Positions 36,023 to 44,149 of a stretch of DNA of 64,000 nucleotides are shown one piece after another; positions within the stretch are counted from its first letter, which is position 1, and each line of letters starts with the position of its first letter. A model generated the notes under the pieces. The model ran no database searches. It had not been told where the DNA came from and was given only the letters and a program-made list of their open reading frames with translations. The position numbers and the translations under genes are program-made. Origin of the DNA: Bacteroidota bacterium (GTDB lineage: Bacteria > Bacteroidota > Bacteroidia > Bacteroidales > UBA12077); NCBI GenBank assembly GCA_020444275.1, contig JAHLLG010000001.1, positions 310,001 through 374,000 on the forward strand. The letters run 5' to 3'.

Positions 36023-37006
36023 ATGCTTTGTATTAAAAACGATAATACCAATCCTTATTTTAACTTGGCAGCTGAAGAATATGTACTAAGAAATTTTAAG
36101 GGCAACTGTTTTATGTTATGGCGTAACAGGCCTTCCATTATTGTTGGGAAACATCAAAATACGCTTTCTGAAATAAATGTTGATTACGTTAAAGAGCATA
36201 ATATTGATGTGGTAAGACGATTATCAGGCGGAGGTGCTGTGTTTCATGATCTGGGCAATCTGAATTTTACCTTTATAAAGAATGCAGAGAATGAAGATAC
36301 GCTTGTCGATTTTAAAAAGTATGTTATACCAATTTTGGAAGTGTTACAACATCTGGGTGTAAATGCTAAGTTTGAGGGGCGAAATGATATTATGATTGAT
36401 GGTCGTAAAATCTCAGGCAATGCAGAGCATGTTTTTAAAAAGAGGGTGCTACACCACGGAACCTTACTCTTCTCATCGCAAATGGCAGATCTTTCAAATG
36501 CACTCAAAGTAAATCCTTTGAAATATCAGGACAAAGGAGTAAAATCTGTTAGAAGCAGAGTGACCAATATTAGTGATCATCTTCCAAAAAAAATGTCGGT
36601 TACAGCATTTCAGGATGAGATTCTGCGTTTCATTATGGAATCCAATCCCAATGCTGTGTTATATGAATATACGTCAGATGATATAGAAAAAATAGAAAAC
36701 CTGGTAAAAGAAAAGTATGCTACCTGGGAGTGGAATTTTGGATATTCACCAAAATATGGCTTCGAAAAAATGATTAAAACCAATGGTGGAAACGTAGAGG
36801 TGCAGATGAATATCGAGAAGGGGATTATTCAGGATATAAAAATATACGGTGATTTTTTTAACGAATTGGATATTTCTGATGTGCAGAAAGCTTTAACAGG
36901 TCAAAAACATCAGGAAGATGCCATTCGTAAATCGTTAGAGAATTTACCTTTCGAAAGGTATTTTCATAACATTTCTGTTAGCAATCTAATTGAAGCAATG
37001 TTTTAA
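36023..37006 (+). CDS. lplA: Lipoate-protein ligase A
   Basis: LplA attaches free lipoate to lipoyl domains with ATP. The 327-residue protein has NRPSIIVGKHQN, VRRLSGGGAVFHDLGNLNFTFI and GRNDIMIDGRKISGNAEH, the ligase signatures. A C-terminal accessory domain (about 250-327) is present, so it could act alone. The ATG follows 61 bp after the PAP2 gene. Together with lipA/lipB at 25573-27277 this gives both lipoate routes. Confidence 0.93.
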   Translation: MLCIKNDNTNPYFNLAAEEYVLRNFKGNCFMLWRNRPSIIVGKHQNTLSEINVDYVKEHNIDVVRRLSGGGAVFHDLGNLNFTFIKNAENEDTLVDFKKYVIPILEVLQHLGVNAKFEGRNDIMIDGRKISGNAEHVFKKRVLHHGTLLFSSQMADLSNALKVNPLKYQDKGVKSVRSRVTNISDHLPKKMSVTAFQDEILRFIMESNPNAVLYEYTSDDIEKIENLVKEKYATWEWNFGYSPKYGFEKMIKTNGGNVEVQMNIEKGIIQDIKIYGDFFNELDISDVQKALTGQKHQEDAIRKSLENLPFERYFHNISVSNLIEAMF

Positions 37007-37172
37007 TTTCCAAAAAAAGATATCTTTAAGAGTATTACTTATTGGGGGTTTGGTGTTATCTAATTTTAATTAGTTGACTCTGACTTTAAATATTTGTATA
37101 TTTAATAGAATAATTCTGTACTCTGTTTAAATATAGCAATTAATTAATTTATATAACCTAAAACCCAAAGTT

Positions 37173-38822
37173 ATGCTAAAGAAATTAATAATTATCAGTT
37201 TAATTTTTTCGGCTTTTTTGTTTATACAATGTTCGCAAAACAAAAAAGACGAAGGACAAAAACCACAAACTAAAATTGAGAAGCTTCTATCCAATTATGC
37301 TGAAGTAAAACTAGAAACTGATTTATCCATATTAAATGAAAATCAGAATGAAATGCTACCTGTTTTATTCGAAGCAGCAAAACTAATCGATGAGCTTTAC
37401 TGGGCCCAAACCTGTCCTAAACGCGACGAAATTGAAAATTCTATTCAAGACAAAAAAGTACTCAAGTATTATAAATATAATTATGGGCCCTGGGACAGAC
37501 TCAATGGCATGGAGCCTTTTGTTGAAGGTGTGGGTAAAAGATTCGACGGAGCAAACTTTTATCCTCCCGATATGTCTTATCAGGAGTTTAATGAGTTCGA
37601 CGATCTTAAGAAATATAGTTCTTACACCTTGGTTCGTAGGAATGAGTTGGGAAATTTAATTACGGTACCTTACCATGAAGCTTATAAGCAAAAGTTAGTC
37701 AAAATTGCTGATTTAATGAATAAAGCTTCAGGGCTTGCTCAGGATCCGGGATTTAAGAAATACTTGAAATTGAGAGCAAATGCATTGTTAACCGACAAAT
37801 ATTATGAAAGTAATATAGCCTGGATGGAGATGAAGGATAACCTAATTGATTTTATTGTTGGCCCTATTGAAGATACTGAAGACAGGTTGTATTATACAAA
37901 AACATCCTATCAGTCGATGATATTGGTTAAGGATAAAGAATTTAGTAGAAACCTGGAAAAATACTCTAAGCTTTTGAATTATCTGCAGGAAGAACTACCT
38001 GTGGAAGACAAATACAAAACCGAAGTTCCTGGCAACTTATCAGATATTATGGTGTATGATGTAATTAATTGTTCTGGTTACTGGAACACAGGTGGTAAGA
38101 AAATTGCTATTACCTTACCTACCGATGGTCAGGTACAATTGAAGGTAGGTAGTAGAAAGCTGCAGTTTAAAAATGTTATGGAAGCTAAGTTTGATAAAAT
38201 ACTTATGCCAATAAGTGAGTTGTTGATTGCGAATGATCAGCTAAAACATGTAAAGGCAAAAGCTTTCTTCGAAAATACGATGTTTTATGAGGTTGGTAGT
38301 GCATTGGGAATAAAAAACACAATTAATGGCAAAGGATCTGTAAGAGATGCATTGAAAGATCAACATAATGTTATATCAGAATGTAAAAACGATATATTAA
38401 GTCTGTTTTTTGTTACTAAACTTTATGAGATGGGACAAATGAATGGTAGCGATTTAATGGATAATTATGTGACTTATATGGCCGATGTTTTCAGATCTGT
38501 TCGTTTTGGAATTTCTAACGATCAAGGAGTTGCTAATATGATTCGTTTCTATTATTTTGAAGAAATGGGAGCATTTACGCGCGACAAAAAAAGCGGAAGA
38601 TATAGCATAGACTTTGATAAGATGAAAGAAGCGATGTTGAAATTAGCTGAAGAAATTTTGGTAATTCAGGGTGATGGTAATTATGAGGCTGCAAAGAAAC
38701 TGGTCGATGAAAAAGGTTTTATTCGCGATGAATTATTAAATGATTTATATAGATTGCAAAAGGAAAGGATACCAAAAGATATCGTGTTTATTCAAGGACT
38801 CGAAGAGGCCTCAAAAGAATAA
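37173..38822 (+). CDS. M49 (dipeptidyl peptidase III-like) lipoprotein with altered zinc motif
   Basis: The 549-residue protein has a signal with cysteine at FLFIQC (Cys20, an imperfect lipobox) and is probably anchored in an envelope membrane. It resembles the bacterial Zn-dependent M49-like family: ELYWAQTCPKRDEIEN, YGPWDRLNG, NCSGYWNTGGKKIAI, then FFENTMFYEVGSALG and SECKNDILSLF. In active relatives I recall HEISHGLG and EEAKAD at the last two places. Here the residues are Tyr372-Glu-Val-Gly-Ser376, so both zinc histidines appear replaced while the glutamates remain. It may be a pseudoenzyme. It stands alone, ending in a two-way terminator. Confidence 0.7.
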   Translation: MLKKLIIISLIFSAFLFIQCSQNKKDEGQKPQTKIEKLLSNYAEVKLETDLSILNENQNEMLPVLFEAAKLIDELYWAQTCPKRDEIENSIQDKKVLKYYKYNYGPWDRLNGMEPFVEGVGKRFDGANFYPPDMSYQEFNEFDDLKKYSSYTLVRRNELGNLITVPYHEAYKQKLVKIADLMNKASGLAQDPGFKKYLKLRANALLTDKYYESNIAWMEMKDNLIDFIVGPIEDTEDRLYYTKTSYQSMILVKDKEFSRNLEKYSKLLNYLQEELPVEDKYKTEVPGNLSDIMVYDVINCSGYWNTGGKKIAITLPTDGQVQLKVGSRKLQFKNVMEAKFDKILMPISELLIANDQLKHVKAKAFFENTMFYEVGSALGIKNTINGKGSVRDALKDQHNVISECKNDILSLFFVTKLYEMGQMNGSDLMDNYVTYMADVFRSVRFGISNDQGVANMIRFYYFEEMGAFTRDKKSGRYSIDFDKMKEAMLKLAEEILVIQGDGNYEAAKKLVDEKGFIRDELLNDLYRLQKERIPKDIVFIQGLEEASKE

Positions 38823-38829
38823 AAATAAG

Positions 38830-38854
38830 AAGGGAGCAATTTTAAGCTCCCTTT
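38830..38854. terminator. Bidirectional terminator
   Basis: AAGGGAGC pairs with GCTCCCTT across an 8-nt loop, with A- and T-rich flanks. It lies between the convergent M49-like gene (+) and the secreted-protein gene (-). Confidence 0.8.
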
Positions 38855-38861
38855 ACTATTC

Positions 38862-39422
38862 TTAATTTTCTTCTTCTTTTTTTGGTGGTTCAAAACCATA
38901 GGCTATACCTTCAACTTCATAAGTTGGTGGCTCGCCAAACCCTCCAATAGTTTCTTCTTTGGTAATTAAAACAATAGAACCTCCTATGTTAGCTGCTTTT
39001 TTCTGTAAGCGTATTGTTGCGCTTTTCTTTGCTGCTTTAGCACTTCTGCTGCCTGCCGATGAACGCGCATCAACATTGCCCAGTTCGTAAAGCCCCTGAA
39101 CATCATTTTTTCGATCAGTAATAATCACGGTTTTCCAGTTTCCTTCTTCAACCATCATCATAACTGGTTTATTAAAAACTTCTATTCTTCCATTACTAAA
39201 TATTATTTTCTGAATTTGCTTACGCTCAATTGTTATCGTTTCATCAGAACCTGGTTCAGTATAACGAACCGTTGAGGCTGAAATATTTTTGACTTCAACT
39301 ATAAGTTTTCTGCGTCCGAGCATATAAATAGTATCAAGCTTTTCATTAACTTCTTCCTGAGCTAATAATGGCAGACTTAAAATAATCGCGAATACTCCTA
39401 ATAGTAGTTTTTTTACGTTCAT
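38862..39422 (-). CDS. Secreted protein of unknown function, paralogue of the gene at 10609
   Basis: This 186-residue protein has a signal peptide (residues 1-21, ending LPLLAQ). It shares with the 10609-11211 product the block order KLIVEVKNISASTVRY, SNGRIEVFNKP, DVQGLYELGNVDA, then a basic Ala/Lys/Ser segment with SATIRLQKKAANIGGSIVLITKE and a terminal EGIAYGF. The domain looks beta-rich. No enzyme motif is visible. It is a single gene between a terminator and an AT-rich 172-bp gap. Confidence 0.75.
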   Translation of the reverse strand: MNVKKLLLGVFAIILSLPLLAQEEVNEKLDTIYMLGRRKLIVEVKNISASTVRYTEPGSDETITIERKQIQKIIFSNGRIEVFNKPVMMMVEEGNWKTVIITDRKNDVQGLYELGNVDARSSAGSRSAKAAKKSATIRLQKKAANIGGSIVLITKEETIGGFGEPPTYEVEGIAYGFEPPKKEEEN

Positions 39423-39594
39423 GATCTTTCCGTTTAATTCAAAATAGCACGTTCTAATTTGCTGTGAAATTAATAAGTAATAAATAAATATTCAAAAAAT
39501 ATACCAATTTTGAAATTAATTTAAAGTGAAAACAAATAGCTAAATAAGCAGCTACTTTTTATAAAGAGTATTATTTTTGAAAAAACTTTGTTAA

Positions 39595-40338
39595 ATGATC
39601 AGAATACTCTTTTCAATATATGTTTGGTTGTTGGTTATTATTGTAACGATAACGTTAACACCAATATTCTTAACTATTTGGCTTTTTACAGTTGCTTTCG
39701 ATAAACGATTAATTGTACTCCATTATTTTTCCAACATGTGGGGATCTGCTTTTACTAAATTAGTACCTGGTTGGAAAGTAACAATTATTGGTAAAGAAAA
39801 GCTTGATAACAAAGCAAAGGTTATTGTCGCCAACCATCAATCTCAGGAAGATATTCTATTGATTTATCGTTTAGGTGTACCTTTTAACTGGATTTCCAAA
39901 GCAGAGGTTTTTAAAATACCATTTTATGGCTGGTTAATGTATTTGAATGGAGATATAAAACTCCGAAGAACAAGTAAATCAAGCATTAAGAGAATGATAC
40001 TTGATGCAGAAAAGGTTTTACATCAGGGGTCAACAATAACCATTTTTCCTGAGGGAACACGTTCTAAAACAGACAAAATAGGTCATTTTAAAGAAGGAGC
40101 TTTTAAAATTGCTCAGGATACTAAAGTCCCTGTGGTTCCGGTTGCTATTTATGGTACGGGTAATAAACTGATCTATCCCAATGGATTGTTTAAGGGTAAA
40201 CATCAGGTTATTGTAAAAGTTCTGGATAAAATTCCATACGAACAGTTTAAGGATAAGGAGATTAAAAACTTTGCTTCTGAGGTTCGGTCTCTCATAGAAT
40301 CTGAAATTAAAGTGTTAAAAGAAGATATTAATGAGTAA
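39595..40338 (+). CDS. plsC: 1-acyl-sn-glycerol-3-phosphate acyltransferase
   Basis: PlsC acylates lysophosphatidate to phosphatidate at the inner membrane. The 247-residue protein has one or two N-terminal membrane segments (about 5-35), the catalytic HX4D as NHQSQED (His81, Asp86), then a TIFPEGTRSK glycerophosphate-binding motif and VPVVPVAIYGTG. This is the canonical PlsC size, unlike the longer relative at 11290. It overlaps the following MutS-like gene by 8 bp. Confidence 0.92.
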   Translation: MIRILFSIYVWLLVIIVTITLTPIFLTIWLFTVAFDKRLIVLHYFSNMWGSAFTKLVPGWKVTIIGKEKLDNKAKVIVANHQSQEDILLIYRLGVPFNWISKAEVFKIPFYGWLMYLNGDIKLRRTSKSSIKRMILDAEKVLHQGSTITIFPEGTRSKTDKIGHFKEGAFKIAQDTKVPVVPVAIYGTGNKLIYPNGLFKGKHQVIVKVLDKIPYEQFKDKEIKNFASEVRSLIESEIKVLKEDINE

Positions 40339-42130
40339 TGTAGAAAACAATTATAGATCAAGGGCAGAACAATTTTCAAAGAAAATAAGTGCTGTTCGAA
40401 GTCGGTTGGTGGTTTTAAGTGTTCTGCGGTTTCTTACTTTTATTGGATTATTTTTTATCATCATATTATTGGTAAAGCAGTATACATGGTTTAAACTTTC
40501 GCTACTGTGCTTCATATTGCTATCCTTTATTGCATTGGTTACACATTATATTAAACAAAAAGAAGTATTAAATTATTTTCACTTTTTACTTGAAATTAAC
40601 ACCCATGAATTGAATGTTTTAAATAACGAATACAGTGCATTTGATTCAGGTGAAGAATATATTTGTCGCGATCATGAGTATTCATACGATTTAGATTTAT
40701 TTGGAGAAGGTTCTTTGTTTCAGTACCTCAATCGAACAGTAACCCTTGTAGGGAAGAATTTTTTGGCAAGACAGTTATTAGATGCAAATAAAGTAAATCG
40801 GAAAACGATAGAAAACCGGCAAAATGTTACAAAGGAACTGGTCCATAAACTTGATTGGCGACAGGATTTTATGGCAACAGCTCTTGCTACCCCAATGGGG
40901 GAAGACGATAATAAAAAAATCAATGATTGGCTTAACCAACCGGTATATTTTTTAAAGAAATTGCATTTTAAAATTTTGGCAGCTTTTTTGCCTGTTATCA
41001 CGTTAACTTTTTTGAGTTTGTTTATCGCAGGAATTTCTCATTATTCATGGTTTATATTATTTGCCTTAATACAGTTAATGATAGCCAGTCTAATTTTACG
41101 CCGAACAAACAAAGAGCAAAGTAAGGTATCAGAAGAGCTAAAGATATTAAGAAGCTATGCAAAACTTTTAAAACTTATCGAAAAAGAAGATTTTAGCTCC
41201 CATAATCTACAGAGTTTAAAAATGGATCTTAAAACAGATCAGGCCAGCGCAATAGTTGCGTTGAAAAAGCTTATTCGAATAATTGATGCATTTGACACCC
41301 GTCTGAATCTTATATTGGGAGTGGTTTTAAATGCAACCTTAATGTGGGATTTAGTATCAGTAATGCGGTTGGAAAAATGGAAAATAAAATTTGGAAACAA
41401 CATCAAACGATGGACAGAGGTTGTTGCTGAATTTGATTATTATATTAGCCTGGCAAATTACACCTACAATAATCAAAACTTTTCTTTTCCGATGCTATCC
41501 GAAGAGACTGTTCTTCATGCTACAGAACTAGGACATCCGTTAATTCCTAAAGAGGTTAGAGTTAACAATGATTTTATAATAAAAAGTATTGGTACAATAG
41601 AGATTATTACCGGAGCTAATATGGCAGGTAAGAGTACTTTTCTAAGAACAGTTGGAGTAAACTTGATTTTGGCAATGAATGGAATGCCGGTTTGTGCCGG
41701 TAAATTTGAGTTCAAATTACAAAAGGTATATTCCGGGATGCGTACGGCCGATTCATTAAAAGAGAACGAATCATATTTCTATGCAGAATTAAAGCGCTTA
41801 AAATTTATTGTTGAGAAGTTAAGAGAGGGACAACAGATCTTTATTTTATTGGATGAAATATTAAAAGGAACAAATTCGGTTGATAAAGCAAAAGGGTCCT
41901 GGAAATTTGTAGAAAATCTTCTCGCTTTGAAAGCAACAGGAATTATTGCTACACACGATTTGTCGCTGTGTGCTTTGGAAAAGGAATATCCTGAAAATAT
42001 AGAAAATAAATGTTTTGAAGTACAAATCGATGGCGATAAAATAGATTTTGATTATAAATTGCGACCCGGAATAACACAAAACATGAATGCCTCACTTTTA
42101 ATGCAACAGATGGGTATTTTCACAAAATAA
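40331..42130 (+). CDS. MutS-family ATPase with membrane segments
   Basis: The 599-residue protein has two N-terminal membrane segments (about residues 37-80), another hydrophobic pair in the middle (about 215-255) and a C-terminal MutS ATPase domain. Walker A is GANMAGKST with Lys434; the Walker B region is IFILLDEILKGTNSVDKAKGS and the H-loop IIATHD. It has no mismatch-recognition domain, so it is not classical MutS1 or MutS2. Membrane-bound MutS-like proteins are widespread in Bacteroidota with no known job. The start overlaps plsC by 8 bp, so it is co-translated with a membrane-lipid enzyme. Confidence 0.85.
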   Translation: MSNVENNYRSRAEQFSKKISAVRSRLVVLSVLRFLTFIGLFFIIILLVKQYTWFKLSLLCFILLSFIALVTHYIKQKEVLNYFHFLLEINTHELNVLNNEYSAFDSGEEYICRDHEYSYDLDLFGEGSLFQYLNRTVTLVGKNFLARQLLDANKVNRKTIENRQNVTKELVHKLDWRQDFMATALATPMGEDDNKKINDWLNQPVYFLKKLHFKILAAFLPVITLTFLSLFIAGISHYSWFILFALIQLMIASLILRRTNKEQSKVSEELKILRSYAKLLKLIEKEDFSSHNLQSLKMDLKTDQASAIVALKKLIRIIDAFDTRLNLILGVVLNATLMWDLVSVMRLEKWKIKFGNNIKRWTEVVAEFDYYISLANYTYNNQNFSFPMLSEETVLHATELGHPLIPKEVRVNNDFIIKSIGTIEIITGANMAGKSTFLRTVGVNLILAMNGMPVCAGKFEFKLQKVYSGMRTADSLKENESYFYAELKRLKFIVEKLREGQQIFILLDEILKGTNSVDKAKGSWKFVENLLALKATGIIATHDLSLCALEKEYPENIENKCFEVQIDGDKIDFDYKLRPGITQNMNASLLMQQMGIFTK

Positions 42131-42198
42131 CATTTTTTCAACAATCTGCATGCTGCATTATTTATTGGTTTTTATTTAATTTGCAAGGATTTTTTATT

Positions 42199-42230
42199 TA
42201 TCAACAGGTAAATGATTGCAGCTGTTGATA
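42199..42230. promoter_or_regulatory. Perfect 9-bp inverted repeat upstream of parE
   Basis: TATCAACAG (42199-42207) and CTGTTGATA (42222-42230) are separated by 14 bp, 55 bp before the parE start. No T-run follows, so a terminator is unlikely; an operator or mRNA hairpin would fit. Confidence 0.4.
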
Positions 42231-42284
42231 AACTCTTGCAGCAGGGACTTTTCTTTTAAGTATATTTACGAAAAATTAGGTGAA

Positions 42285-44114
42285 ATGACGGCAAATTATA
42301 CAGAAGACAGTATTCGTACACTCGATTGGAAGGAGCATATTCGAAAAAGACCGGGAATGTATATCGGGAAACTTGGTGATGGTTCTTCTCAGGATGATGG
42401 AATTTATGTATTATTAAAAGAAGTTATGGATAACTCCATTGATGAATTTATGATGGGGTTTGGTAAAACAATAGAGGTAGAAATTACCGACCAGTATGTT
42501 AAAGTTAGAGACTATGGTCGCGGGATTCCTTTAGGTAAACTCAAAGATGTTGCCTCGAAAATGAATACAGGGGCAAAATACGACTCCAAGGCCTTTAAAA
42601 AATCCGTTGGATTAAACGGAGTGGGTATTAAGGCAGTTAATGCGTTATCTACCAGTTTTAAAATTGAGGCTTTTAGAGATGGAGAACGCAAATGTGTTGA
42701 GTTTGCCAATGGAGAAGTTATTTCCGACGAACCGGTATCTAAAACTTCTGAAAAGAACGGTACATTAACAACATTTGTTCCTGATAATGAAATATTTGGT
42801 GAGTATCATTATATCGAGGAATATGTAGTATCATTAATTCAGAATTATGTGTTCTTGAACTCCGGTTTAACCGTTAAATTGAATGGGGAAAAATACATTT
42901 CTGAAAATGGTTTACGCGACTTGCTCGATCAAAATATGAGCAGCGATGGTCTTTATCCTATAATTCATTTAAAAGGCGAAGACATTGAGGTGGCGTTAAC
43001 ACATGGTAATCAGTATGGTGAGGAGTATTATAGTTTTGTAAACGGACAGCATACTACTCAAGGTGGATCACATTTAGCTGCTTTTCGCGAAGCTTATGTT
43101 AAAACTATTCGCGATTTTTATAAGAAAGATTTCGAACCATCCGACATTAGAACTTCAATTGTTGCGGCGGTGAGCATAAAGGTAGAAGAGCCCGTTTTTG
43201 AATCGCAAACCAAAACAAAGCTTGGATCAAAGAATATAGCTCCAAATGGTCCTACTATTAGAAATTTTGTAGCAGATTTCTTAAAGAATGAATTGGATAA
43301 TTTCTTGCATCGTAATCATGAGATTGCCGAAGAACTGCATCGGAAAATTATCGAGTCGGAGAAGGAACGAAAAGCAATTTCCGGAATAAAGAAATTAGCT
43401 AAACAACGGGCAAAAAAGGCGAGTTTACATAACAAAAAACTTCGTGATTGCAGAGTACATTATACATCGAGTGACGATAGAAAAAACGAAACTACCCTTT
43501 TCATTACTGAGGGAGATTCGGCAAGTGGATCTATTACAAAATCACGTGATGTTAATACCCAGGCAGTTTTTAGTTTAAAAGGAAAGCCGTTAAACACCTT
43601 TGGGCTAACCAAAAAAATTGTTTACGAAAACGAAGAGTTTAACTTATTACAGGCAGCACTGGACATTGAAGAAGGAATAGAAAATTTGAGATACAAAAAT
43701 GTAGTTATTGCTACTGATGCCGATGTGGATGGAATGCACATCCGGTTGCTGTTAATTACCTTCTTTCTGCAGTTTTTTCCGGATTTAGTGAAAAATGGTC
43801 ATCTTTTTATTCTGCAAACACCTTTGTTTAGAGTGAGGAACAAAAAAGAAACCATTTACTGTTACAGTGAAGAAGAGAGAGTAAAAGCCATAAAGAAATT
43901 GAAAAACACTGCAGAGATTACACGATTTAAAGGGTTAGGTGAGATTTCTCCAGATGAGTTTAAACACTTTATTGGTAAAGATCTTCGACTTGACCCGGTT
44001 CGTTTAAGAAAAGACGATGCTGTTAAGGATTTGTTAGAATTTTACATGGGTAAAAATACACCCGAACGTCAGGATTTCATTGTTGAAAATCTCAAAATTG
44101 ATGTTGTAGATTAA
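42285..44114 (+). CDS. parE: DNA topoisomerase IV subunit B
   Basis: ParE is the ATPase subunit of the decatenating type II topoisomerase. The ATG at 42285 gives 609 residues; a TTG at 42216 would add 23 unconserved residues. GHKL motifs are [19 protein letters not shown] and [14 protein letters not shown]. The Toprim domain has [10 protein letters not shown] and [17 protein letters not shown]. parC follows after 35 bp, and the pair is read as topoisomerase IV rather than gyrase because of this adjacency and the absence of a GyrA box in the partner. Confidence 0.93.
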   Translation: MTANYTEDSIRTLDWKEHIRKRPGMYIGKLGDGSSQDDGIYVLLKEVMDNSIDEFMMGFGKTIEVEITDQYVKVRDYGRGIPLGKLKDVASKMNTGAKYDSKAFKKSVGLNGVGIKAVNALSTSFKIEAFRDGERKCVEFANGEVISDEPVSKTSEKNGTLTTFVPDNEIFGEYHYIEEYVVSLIQNYVFLNSGLTVKLNGEKYISENGLRDLLDQNMSSDGLYPIIHLKGEDIEVALTHGNQYGEEYYSFVNGQHTTQGGSHLAAFREAYVKTIRDFYKKDFEPSDIRTSIVAAVSIKVEEPVFESQTKTKLGSKNIAPNGPTIRNFVADFLKNELDNFLHRNHEIAEELHRKIIESEKERKAISGIKKLAKQRAKKASLHNKKLRDCRVHYTSSDDRKNETTLFITEGDSASGSITKSRDVNTQAVFSLKGKPLNTFGLTKKIVYENEEFNLLQAALDIEEGIENLRYKNVVIATDADVDGMHIRLLLITFFLQFFPDLVKNGHLFILQTPLFRVRNKKETIYCYSEEERVKAIKKLKNTAEITRFKGLGEISPDEFKHFIGKDLRLDPVRLRKDDAVKDLLEFYMGKNTPERQDFIVENLKIDVVD

Positions 44115-44149
44115 ATAAGGTTTGATCAATTTAAAGATATAGAAGTAGG

